NCBI GenBank assembly: GCA_002371345.1
Contig: DFHY01000020.1
Span: 18,090 to 35,654, forward strand
Length of the DNA: 17,565 nucleotides
Source: Lachnospiraceae bacterium UBA3711
Lineage (GTDB): Bacteria; Bacillota; Clostridia; Lachnospirales; Lachnospiraceae
Reading direction: 5' to 3'
Shown piece after piece: positions 9,568 to 16,810 of the stretch (positions within the stretch are counted from its first letter, which is position 1; the number at the start of each line of letters is the position of its first letter). A program made the translations under genes and the position numbers. The notes beneath the pieces were generated by a model. The model saw only the letters and a list, made by a program, of their open reading frames with translations. It had not been told where the DNA came from and ran no database searches.

Positions 9568-12519
9568 ATGGAATTTCAGAATCTGAAAGCTTACACCCTC
9601 GTCATGAAGAAAGAACTGACAGACATAGGCTCTGTGGGCTATCTTCTGAGACACAACAAGACCGGCGCACGCGTGATGCTGATTGAGAATGAGGATGACA
9701 ATAAGGTCTTCAACATCGCCTTCCGCACAACACCCACGAACTCGACGGGTGTTCCTCATATCATTGAGCATACAGTGCTGTGCGGATCGAGGAAGTATCC
9801 GTCGAAGGATCCTTTCGTCGAGCTTGTAAAGGGCTCAATGAACACATTTCTCAACGCGATGACCTATCCGGACAAGACTATGTTCCCGGTTGCAAGCTGC
9901 AATGACCAGGACTTCAGAAACCTGATGGACGTCTATCTGGACGCGGTGTTCTATCCGAATATCTACCGGAATGAGAAGATCTTCCGCCAGGAAGGATGGA
10001 GCTACCAGATCGAGGACAGGGACGATCCGGTGGTGATAAACGGAGTCGTTTATAATGAGATGAAGGGTGCTTTCTCCTCTCCTGACGATGTGCTGGAGCG
10101 CAAGATTATGAACTCACTGTTTCCGGACACAACCTATGGCGTGGAATCCGGAGGGGACCCTGAGCATATTCCGGAGCTGACATACGAGGAGTTCCTTAAC
10201 TTCCACAGGAAGTATTACAATCCGTCCAATGCCTACCTGTATCTGTACGGAAAGATGGACTTTGCGGAGCGTCTGGAATACCTTGACCGCGAATATCTTA
10301 GCGCTTTTGATATGGCTGAGGATATGGGCGGAAACGGCCCGGTGTACTCTGAGGTCGGAGTTCAGAAGCCTTTTGCCGCTCCTATTGAGATCCATTCCAG
10401 GTATCCTGTCGCTGAAAATGATCCGCTTGAGGACAATGCTTATCTGACCTGGAACGTAGTGGCCGGAGACAGCGGTGATACGCGTTTGGCAAATTCATTC
10501 GCTGCGCTGAACTACGCTCTCCTGGAAAGCCCGGGCGCTCCGCTGAAGATGGCCCTTCTGGATGCCGGAATCGGAAAGGACGTATACGGGTCATATGATT
10601 CCGGTATCCGTCAGCCTGTGTTTTCTATCGTGGCAAAAAGCGCTAATGAGAAGGACGGAGCCAGGTTCAGAGAGATAGTTGTTTCCTGCCTTGAGAGGCT
10701 CTGCCGTGAAGGGCTTAACGCGAAGGCGCTTGAGGCGGCCCTCAACACTATGGAGTTTAAGTACCGTGAGGCTGACTTCGGAGGCTACCCCAAGGGACTG
10801 ATATACTCTATAGACTGCTTTGACAGCTGGCTGTACTGTGATGAGAAGCCGTTTGACTATCTGACCCAGCTTGCGGATTATGCTTTCCTGCGAGAAAAGA
10901 TCGGAACCGGATATTATGAGGAGCTTGTCAGAACTTATATCCTGGACAATCCTCACGCTTCGTTTGTGACCGTCGCCCCTCAGAGGGGCCTTGCGCAGGA
11001 GGCGGAGGCAAAGACCGCGCAAAAGCTTGCCGAATGGAAGAAGACTCTGTCTGCGGACCAGATCGACGGTCTGATTGAAAAGACGAATGAACTTCGCATA
11101 TTCCAGGAGACGCCGTCGACAAGAGAGGAGCTTGAAACCATACCGATGCTTAAGCGGTCGGATCTGCGCAGGGAGGTTCTTCCATATCACAATGACATAA
11201 TCGTGGAGGACGGAGTAAAGCTTGTGCACCATGAAGAGCAGACAAATGGTATTGCTTATATCAATCTGCTGTTCGACGCTTCTGTCATAGAGCAGGAGGA
11301 TCTTCCGTATTTCGGTCTGCTGAGAGGTCTGCTGGGGCTTGTTTCAACCGAACACTACACATATGAAGAACTGGCAAATGAGATCGGCTGCCGCACAGGC
11401 GGTGTCAGCGCAGGCATTACGGTTGTTCCCGATCCGGATGACGCGTCTTCCCTGATGGCTGCCCTCGGCATCCAGATCTCGACTCTTCCGGATGAGATTG
11501 AGTTTGCTCTTGACATTGCCGCGGAGATTCTGTTCACGTCGAGGCTTGATGATGAGAAGAGACTGAAGGAGATTATTCAGAAGACAAAGAGCCGCCTGTA
11601 TACGAGACTTACGTCGGCAGGGCATATGACCGCCGCGACCAGGGCAATGGCCGGATTCAGCGCGGAGGCATGCTTCTCGGATTCAATATCCGGACTTGAC
11701 TATTATTGTGTAATCACGCGTTTGGAGAAAGACTTCGATGATCTGAAGGCCGGCCTGATCAAAAGACTCAGAAGGATACTGTCTTCCGTTCTCAGAAAGG
11801 AAGGCTTTATCGTGAGCTTTACCGGAGACGGGAAAGAGACAGGGCGTATCATGGCCGGCGCGAGATCTATCGCTGAAAAGCTGTCCGGAGAGAGCAGGGC
11901 TGACGGAGGAGAGCTTGGAAAGATAGAGAAGCTGGTTCTGTCCAAAAAGCGGGAGGGCTTCCTGACCCCGGCCAAGGTCCAGTACGTGGCGATGGCTGGT
12001 GATTTCGCGCAGGCCAGTCTGCCATATAACGGGGCGCTGAATGTGCTGAGAGTCATCCTGAATTATGATTATCTCTGGACGAATCTGCGCGTTGTCGGAG
12101 GGGCCTATGGCTGCGGGGCTTCATTTGGAAGAAACGGAGTTTCCGCGTTCTATTCATACAGGGATCCGCACCTTAACAGGACGATCGACATCTATCGCGG
12201 AATAGCCGGGTATCTGAAGGAGTTCGACTGCAGCGAGAGGGATATGACAAAATATGTCATCGGTACGGTCTCAGGCCTTGATACTCCGCTGACGCCGAGA
12301 AGCGCGGGTTCGCGCTCCATGATAGCCTATCTCACCGGAACGACACTGGAAGATATTCAGAAGATCCGTGATCAGATCCTTGACGCGGATGTTGAGGATA
12401 TACGCGCCCTGGCTCCGTATATGCAGGCGCTTGAGGACGATACTTCAGTGTGTGTGGTAGGAAATGAGGAGAAACTGAATTCTGAAAGCTCTCTGTTTGA
12501 CAGCGTACAGGCGCTGTGA
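9568..12519 (+). CDS. M16C metallopeptidase, presequence-protease-like
   Basis: A 983-residue zinc peptidase of the insulinase/pitrilysin clan, close in length and layout to PreP/Cym1, which degrades peptides inside a closed chamber made of two halves. The start is ATG 9568, 11 bases after AGGGAG (9551-9556); a TTG at 9559 is too close to that site. The inverted zinc motif is His64-Ile-Ile-Glu67-His68, and the third ligand is Glu164 in NEMKGAF. The spacing from His68 to Glu164 equals that of the plant PreP ligands as I recall them. Conserved stretches include SRKYPSKDPF, MTYPDKTMFPVAS and, in the C-terminal half, GGAYGCGASFGRNG with YSYRDPHL, which completes the substrate pocket. There is no signal peptide, so it is cytoplasmic and likely recycles peptides. 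It is followed by era after 92 bases. Confidence 0.95.
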   Translation: MEFQNLKAYTLVMKKELTDIGSVGYLLRHNKTGARVMLIENEDDNKVFNIAFRTTPTNSTGVPHIIEHTVLCGSRKYPSKDPFVELVKGSMNTFLNAMTYPDKTMFPVASCNDQDFRNLMDVYLDAVFYPNIYRNEKIFRQEGWSYQIEDRDDPVVINGVVYNEMKGAFSSPDDVLERKIMNSLFPDTTYGVESGGDPEHIPELTYEEFLNFHRKYYNPSNAYLYLYGKMDFAERLEYLDREYLSAFDMAEDMGGNGPVYSEVGVQKPFAAPIEIHSRYPVAENDPLEDNAYLTWNVVAGDSGDTRLANSFAALNYALLESPGAPLKMALLDAGIGKDVYGSYDSGIRQPVFSIVAKSANEKDGARFREIVVSCLERLCREGLNAKALEAALNTMEFKYREADFGGYPKGLIYSIDCFDSWLYCDEKPFDYLTQLADYAFLREKIGTGYYEELVRTYILDNPHASFVTVAPQRGLAQEAEAKTAQKLAEWKKTLSADQIDGLIEKTNELRIFQETPSTREELETIPMLKRSDLRREVLPYHNDIIVEDGVKLVHHEEQTNGIAYINLLFDASVIEQEDLPYFGLLRGLLGLVSTEHYTYEELANEIGCRTGGVSAGITVVPDPDDASSLMAALGIQISTLPDEIEFALDIAAEILFTSRLDDEKRLKEIIQKTKSRLYTRLTSAGHMTAATRAMAGFSAEACFSDSISGLDYYCVITRLEKDFDDLKAGLIKRLRRILSSVLRKEGFIVSFTGDGKETGRIMAGARSIAEKLSGESRADGGELGKIEKLVLSKKREGFLTPAKVQYVAMAGDFAQASLPYNGALNVLRVILNYDYLWTNLRVVGGAYGCGASFGRNGVSAFYSYRDPHLNRTIDIYRGIAGYLKEFDCSERDMTKYVIGTVSGLDTPLTPRSAGSRSMIAYLTGTTLEDIQKIRDQILDADVEDIRALAPYMQALEDDTSVCVVGNEEKLNSESSLFDSVQAL

Positions 12520-12611
12520 CAAATCTGCCGGCAGGGGCTCAGAGTGAGGCGCGGAGCAATCCGCAATTGTATTGAGGAAGATTAATCGTGCTTTGAAGTA
12601 TGGGGGGACGG

Positions 12612-13616
12612 ATGAAAAAACATGCATTCAGGTCGGGCTTTGTCGGGATTGTCGGAAGGCCGAATGTCGGCAAGTCCACGCTTATGAATCATCTGATCGG
12701 CCAGAAGATAGCGATTACGAGCGCCAAACCGCAGACGACAAGGAACCAGATCAGGACTGTGTATACCTGCCCGGAAGGACAGATTATCTTCCTTGATACT
12801 CCCGGCATCCACAAGGCGGAGAATAAGCTTGGGGAGTACATGGACGACGTGGCTTTCGAGACGCTCTCACAGGTGGACGTCATACTGTGGCTGGTGGAAC
12901 CATCGGACTTCAGCGGGGCGGGAGAGAAGTTTATTGCCTCTAAGCTGAAGCTGGCGAAAAAGCCTGTCATTCTCGTGATGAATAAGATTGACACGGTGGA
13001 TAAGAAAAATGTTCCGGGATACATGGAGATGTACCGCCGCCTGTATCCGTTTGACGAGATCATACCTGTAAGCGCGCTGCGCAGCGTCAATACGGACAGT
13101 GTGCTTGAAGCAATCTTCGGGCATCTGCCGGAAGGACCCATGTACTATGATGAGGAGACCGTCACCGACCAGACCATGCGCGCTCTCGCGGCTGAGATTA
13201 TCAGGGAGAAGGCGCTCAGGTGCCTGAAGGAGGAGGTTCCTCACGGTATTGCCGTTGAGATTCAGTCCATGAAGGAGCGCCGCAGAAAGCCCCGCGTGCG
13301 GGGAGACAAGGAGCCGGACGGGCAGGGACTGCCGCAGCAGGATCCCAGGGATGCTGCAGGCCCCCGCCAGGAGAGTCAGGATATGATATGGGATATTGAG
13401 GCGGTTATAATCACCGAGAAGGATTCCCACAAGGGCATCATTATCGGGAAGGGCGGAAGCATGCTGAAGAAGATCGCGACCCAGGCGCGGCTTGCGATCG
13501 AAGAGATGACGGGAGAGGCGGTCAATCTCAAGGTGTTTGTCAAGGTTCGCAAGGACTGGAGGGACAACGCCGGTATACTCAGGAGCCTGGGTTACGATAC
13601 TAACCGTAAGAATTAA
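12612..13616 (+). CDS. era: GTPase Era with an enlarged KH domain
   Basis: Era binds GTP and the 3' end of 16S rRNA and assists 30S subunit assembly. The start is ATG 12612, placed just after GGGGGG-ACGG; an in-frame ATG at 12600 precedes that G run and lacks a binding site. The G motifs are complete: G1 GRPNVGKS (15-22), G2 around Thr42-Thr43, G3 DTPG (62-65), G4 NKID (124-127), G5 SAL (154-156). The C-terminal KH domain has IAVEIQSM, then DIEAVIITEKDSHKG and the GKGG turn (279-282). Between the first two KH strands, residues about 223-258 form a Pro/Arg/Gln/Asp-rich stretch where Bacillus Era has only a few residues, so the protein is 334 residues rather than about 300. The frame stays intact on both sides, so it is probably functional. 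It is followed by recO after 101 bases. Confidence 0.97.
   Translation: MKKHAFRSGFVGIVGRPNVGKSTLMNHLIGQKIAITSAKPQTTRNQIRTVYTCPEGQIIFLDTPGIHKAENKLGEYMDDVAFETLSQVDVILWLVEPSDFSGAGEKFIASKLKLAKKPVILVMNKIDTVDKKNVPGYMEMYRRLYPFDEIIPVSALRSVNTDSVLEAIFGHLPEGPMYYDEETVTDQTMRALAAEIIREKALRCLKEEVPHGIAVEIQSMKERRRKPRVRGDKEPDGQGLPQQDPRDAAGPRQESQDMIWDIEAVIITEKDSHKGIIIGKGGSMLKKIATQARLAIEEMTGEAVNLKVFVKVRKDWRDNAGILRSLGYDTNRKN
13278..13385 (+). repeat. Palindrome-rich in-frame insert within era
   Basis: This 36-codon stretch is more GC-rich than the flanking era sequence. It contains two inverted repeats: CCCCGC (13290-13295) with GCGGGG (13298-13303), and GCAGCA (13334-13339) with TGCTGC (13352-13357). It codes for the extra loop of the KH domain. 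Whether it is a mobile palindromic element or a local expansion cannot be told from one copy. Confidence 0.45.
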
Positions 13617-13717
13617 AGGCCGGACATCTCCGCCTTCCGATGCGGCAGATCAGTGATATTTATGGACAGAGATTGTTCTGCCTTATTGTCAGTATATATT
13701 TCCGGAGGATTAAACGT

Positions 13718-14392
13718 TTGAGCACAGGCGGCATTGAACTAACGGGAATGGTGCTTAAGGCGGCGCCGGCAGGTGAATATGACAGACGGGTAGTGCTGCT
13801 GACACAGGAGAGAGGCAAGATTACTGCCTTCGCCAGAGGCGCCCGCAGAATGGGAAGCGCACTGTCAGCCGCAACGGTTCCCTTCGCGTTCGGATCATTT
13901 CATCTGTATGAGGGACGGTCCGCCTACACTTGTGTCGGCGCGCAGATACAGGAATACTTTGAGAAGCTGAAGACCGATATTGACGGCGCATGCTTCGGAT
14001 CATATTTTATGGAATTTGCCGACTACTATTCCAGAGAAAATCTTGAGGCCGGAGACATGCTGAATCTTCTGTATGTCTCACTGCTTGCCCTGGAGAAGGA
14101 CTCCATTCCAAATGAGCGTGTCCGGTACGCATTTGAGGTCCGCCTCATGGTCCAGGGGGGAGAGTTCCCGACGCAGATAACGCAGGATACAGAGATTCAG
14201 ATCTCCGTAAGGAAGGCATTCTATCATATGATAACAGCTCCGCTTGGCAGACTGTTTTCATTTGAAGTTTCAGACGAAGTCATGCGGGAGATACAATCAA
14301 GGCAGGACAGAATCAGAGAGAGGACCATTGACCGGAGTTTCCACAGTCTGGAGGTTCTTCAGAGCATGGACAGGGACTGGAAGCAGACTTGA
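13718..14392 (+). CDS. recO: DNA repair protein RecO
   Basis: A 224-residue RecO, which with RecR loads RecA on SSB-coated single-stranded DNA and anneals strands. The start is TTG 13718, 9 bases after GGAGG (13704-13708); an in-frame ATG at 13640 has no site and would add a non-conserved tail. The N-terminal OB fold is typical: TGMVLKAAPAGEYDRRVVLL and ERGKITAFARGARR (residues about 9-44). The all-helical C-terminal part ends with the conserved LGRLFSFEVSDEV and RSFHSLEVL. The four-cysteine zinc site found in many RecO proteins is missing; the region around residues 145-165 is shortened to VQGGEFPTQITQD. I believe this short form is common in clostridia. It lies directly downstream of era, an arrangement widespread in Firmicutes, and probably shares its transcript. 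Confidence 0.93.
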   Translation: MSTGGIELTGMVLKAAPAGEYDRRVVLLTQERGKITAFARGARRMGSALSAATVPFAFGSFHLYEGRSAYTCVGAQIQEYFEKLKTDIDGACFGSYFMEFADYYSRENLEAGDMLNLLYVSLLALEKDSIPNERVRYAFEVRLMVQGGEFPTQITQDTEIQISVRKAFYHMITAPLGRLFSFEVSDEVMREIQSRQDRIRERTIDRSFHSLEVLQSMDRDWKQT

Positions 14393-14483
14393 ACCGGATG
14401 ATGAGTGCCCATGAAAACAGGCTTTTCTGACAGTGGAATACAGGGTTTCTTTTCCGGGGTCTCATATGCGGGCCCGATAGCGG

Positions 14484-14512
14484 TTGAAAACCGGGGTGGC
14501 ACAAGTTATAAT
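14484..14512 (+). promoter_or_regulatory. Near-consensus promoter for lipoprotein-glyS
   Basis: TTGAAA (14484-14489) and a perfect TATAAT (14507-14512) are separated by 17 bases. Transcription would start near 14519, giving a leader of about 55 bases before the lipoprotein start. That is too short for a T-box, so the downstream glycyl-tRNA synthetase does not seem to be controlled by a tRNA-sensing leader from this promoter. Confidence 0.75.
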
Positions 14513-14573
14513 AACGTGACTGTTCGATTCAGTTGCGGACACAGAAGATCAGGGGAGGAGGCCAGGCGCTCAT

Positions 14574-15272
14574 ATGAGATCAGCCAGATTCGTAGCATTT
14601 GCGGCGATGACTGTCTGTGCCTTAAGTCTTACAGGATGCAGCACTCTTGACAGGATCATAGGCGCGGATGACTGGAAGGACTGGGCTCCCACAACCAACA
14701 GCATTCAGGTTCACGGCGACGGGACATTGACTGAGACTATCTTTGATAAGCTTGATCAGAGCTGGTATCAGGGAAATGAGCTTCAGGACATGATCGCGCG
14801 CTCTATGAATGAGTACAATGCGTCAAACGGAGAGGGGGCTGTCAGGGTCACCTCTTATACTGATGCGGGCGGGGATGTGAAGGTTGTAATAGATTACCGG
14901 ACCGGCGAGGATTATTCCAGGTACAATAATACTGTATTCTGCAGCGGATCGATGCTGGACGCTCAGATGCAGGGATTTCTGTTTTCTGGACCGTTTTTCG
15001 CGGTGACAGGATCTGACATGTCAGACGAGGCTCTCGATTCATCAGAGCCTCTCAGCCACAAGGAATACAATGTGGTAATATCTGATGCGTCGCATGTGCT
15101 GCAGGTGCCCGGTGATATAAGATATGTGAGCGGAGGCGTACAGATCGTAAACAGCCATACCGCACAGGCGGCGGAACCGGCGCAGGAGATGAACACTCAG
15201 GATCCTTCGATATATGTAATATATGAGAAGGACCAGGAGATGCTGCAATTACAGAAAGAGGAAAAGGAGTAG
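14574..15272 (+). CDS. Unknown lipoprotein upstream of glyS
   Basis: A 232-residue predicted lipoprotein. The signal peptide is short: basic MRSAR, a hydrophobic core, and the lipobox L-T-G-C with Cys22 as the lipid-anchored residue after cleavage, so it should sit on the outer face of the membrane. The start at 14574 follows GGGGAGGAGG (14552-14561) with a slightly long gap. The mature part begins with a region about 43-60 (SIQVHGDGTLTETIFDKLD) and continues with a mixed alpha/beta pattern including YNASNGEGAVRVTSYTDAGG; the C-terminal tail from about residue 195 is Glu/Gln-rich. I recognise no named domain and see no catalytic motif. Its stop is 7 bases before the glycyl-tRNA synthetase start, and both share the promoter at 14484-14512. 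Similar lipoproteins may occur beside glyS in related clostridia, but I recall this only vaguely. Confidence 0.85.
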   Translation: MRSARFVAFAAMTVCALSLTGCSTLDRIIGADDWKDWAPTTNSIQVHGDGTLTETIFDKLDQSWYQGNELQDMIARSMNEYNASNGEGAVRVTSYTDAGGDVKVVIDYRTGEDYSRYNNTVFCSGSMLDAQMQGFLFSGPFFAVTGSDMSDEALDSSEPLSHKEYNVVISDASHVLQVPGDIRYVSGGVQIVNSHTAQAAEPAQEMNTQDPSIYVIYEKDQEMLQLQKEEKE

Positions 15273-15279
15273 AAGCATC

Positions 15280-16674
15280 ATGGAGAAGACGATGGAGAAG
15301 ATCGTAGCGCTTGCAAAAAACCGCGGATTTGTATATCCGGGCAGCGAGATCTACGGCGGTCTGGCCAACACCTGGGACTATGGCAACCTTGGCGTTGAAC
15401 TGAAGAACAATGTCAAGAGAGCATGGTGGCAGAAGTTTGTGCAGGAGAGCCCGTATAATGTCGGCGTCGACTGCGCGATACTTATGAACAGCCAGACATG
15501 GGTTGCGTCCGGACACATCGGAGGCTTCTCTGATCCGCTGATGGACTGCAAGGAGTGTCATGAGAGATTCCGTGCCGATCAGCTGATCGAGAATTATTGC
15601 AAGTCGAAGGGCATCGAACTGGACAAGAGCGTCGACGCTATGAGCCATGAGGAGATGAAGGGATTCATCGACGACAACCAGGTTCCGTGCCCGACCTGCG
15701 GCAAGCACAACTTTACCGACATCCGTCAGTTCAACCTGATGTTCAAGACCTTCCAGGGAGTTACGGAGGACGCGAAGAATACGGTGTATCTGCGTCCTGA
15801 GACCGCGCAGGGCATATTCGTTAACTTTAAGAATGTGCAGAGAACCTCGCGCAGGAAGGTTCCGTTCGGCATTGGCCAGATTGGTAAGTCTTTCAGGAAC
15901 GAGATTACCCCCGGAAACTTTACCTTCCGCACACGTGAGTTCGAGCAGATGGAGCTTGAATTCTTCTGCAGACCGGGAACTGACCTGGAGTGGTTCGAAT
16001 ACTGGAGAAGCTTCTGCATCAACTGGCTTAAGTCATTGGGAATCAAAGAGGATGAGATGCGTCTGCGCGATCACGATCCGGCGGAGCTGGCGTTCTATTC
16101 GAAGGCGACGACAGACATAGAGTTCCTCTTCCCGTTCGGATGGGGCGAGCTGTGGGGTATCGCAGACAGAACCGACTATGATCTGACCCAGCACCAGAAC
16201 ACCTCCGGACAGGATATGAGCTACTTCGACGATACCACCAATGAGAAATATGTGCCTTATGTCATCGAGCCATCACTCGGCGCCGACAGAGTCGTTCTGG
16301 CTTTCCTGTGCGCGGCATATGACGAGGAAGTTCTTGATGAGGCAAAGAATGATGTCCGTACCGTCCTGCGCTTCCATCCGGCACTTGCGCCGGTCAAGAT
16401 CAGTGTGCTTCCGCTGAGCAAGAAGCTTACCGACTCCGCTTCGAAGATATATGAGAAGCTGTCGAAGAAGTACAACTGTGAATTCGATGACAGAGGAGCG
16501 ATCGGAAAGCGTTATCGCAGGGCGGACGAGATCGGAACTCCGTACTGCGTGACCTACGACTTCGATTCTGAGACGGACGGCTGCGTGACGATCCGAGAGA
16601 GAGATTCTATGGATCAGGTCAGGGTAAAGATCGATGAGCTCGATCAGTGGTTTGACGGAAAGTTTTCATTCTGA
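15280..16674 (+). CDS. glyS: Glycine--tRNA ligase, single-chain class II
   Basis: A 464-residue homodimeric glycyl-tRNA synthetase (the glyQS type of Bacillus, not the two-subunit enzyme of E. coli) that charges tRNA-Gly with ATP and glycine. The start at 15280 has AAGGAG at 15264-15269, inside the end of the lipoprotein gene. Near the N-terminus are GFVYPGSEIYGG and TWDYGNLGVELK (class II motif 1 region). A zinc-knuckle-like pair, Cys90/Cys93 and Cys137/Cys140, flanks the insertion domain. Motif 2 lies at 204-229 (FRNEITPGNFTFRTREFEQM), and motif 3 at 333-341 (LGADRVVLA). The C-terminal anticodon-binding domain runs from about 370. All are intact and length is normal. It is in an operon with the lipoprotein and is followed by a hairpin region before pfp. 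Confidence 0.98.
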   Translation: MEKTMEKIVALAKNRGFVYPGSEIYGGLANTWDYGNLGVELKNNVKRAWWQKFVQESPYNVGVDCAILMNSQTWVASGHIGGFSDPLMDCKECHERFRADQLIENYCKSKGIELDKSVDAMSHEEMKGFIDDNQVPCPTCGKHNFTDIRQFNLMFKTFQGVTEDAKNTVYLRPETAQGIFVNFKNVQRTSRRKVPFGIGQIGKSFRNEITPGNFTFRTREFEQMELEFFCRPGTDLEWFEYWRSFCINWLKSLGIKEDEMRLRDHDPAELAFYSKATTDIEFLFPFGWGELWGIADRTDYDLTQHQNTSGQDMSYFDDTTNEKYVPYVIEPSLGADRVVLAFLCAAYDEEVLDEAKNDVRTVLRFHPALAPVKISVLPLSKKLTDSASKIYEKLSKKYNCEFDDRGAIGKRYRRADEIGTPYCVTYDFDSETDGCVTIRERDSMDQVRVKIDELDQWFDGKFSF

Positions 16675-16721
16675 TGTAAAGGAGCGCGGGAGCTGCGAAG
16701 CAACGAAGCGATCCGTACATC

Positions 16722-16773
16722 ACAGTTGGAGCCAAAAGGTACTTTTGACTCCGGTATCAACATTATTAACTGT
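16722..16773 (+). repeat. Nested inverted repeat between glyS and pfp
   Basis: An 11-pair stem with one C-A mismatch, 16728-16738 with 16742-16752 (CCAAAAG/CTTTTGA core) and a GTA loop, is enclosed by a second pair, ACAGTT (16722-16727) with AACTGT (16768-16773). A short direct repeat, CGAAGC at 16696-16701 and 16704-16709, lies just upstream. There is no T run after the stem, so it is not a classic terminator. It may be an RNA structure in the pfp leader, a glyS mRNA end, or a dispersed intergenic repeat. Confidence 0.5.
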
Positions 16774-16810
16774 AACAACTGAGGTAAGAATCAGGAAAGG
16801 AGACTTCATC

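Noticed and set aside
12551..12564. Small hairpin GCGGA-GCAA-TCCGC before era as a terminator.
   Set aside because: The stem has only five pairs and is not followed by a T run; it is too weak to call.
13673..13700. Possible promoter TTGTTC, 16 bases, TATATT before recO.
   Set aside because: Transcription would begin at about 13707, inside the GGAGG site needed for recO, so it could not give a normally translated message.
14393..14483. Search for a terminator after recO.
   Set aside because: Only a 5-pair GAAAA/TTTTC stem is visible, with no supporting T run, so no terminator is annotated.
14519..14573. T-box leader for glycyl-tRNA synthetase.
   Set aside because: The leader is only about 55 bases and no T-box sequence or specifier stem can be seen there or before the GlyRS start.
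14405..14650. 81-codon plus-strand frame between recO and the lipoprotein gene.
   Set aside because: It runs across the promoter and leader of the lipoprotein gene and overlaps its signal peptide in another frame; no ribosome binding site or domain is seen.
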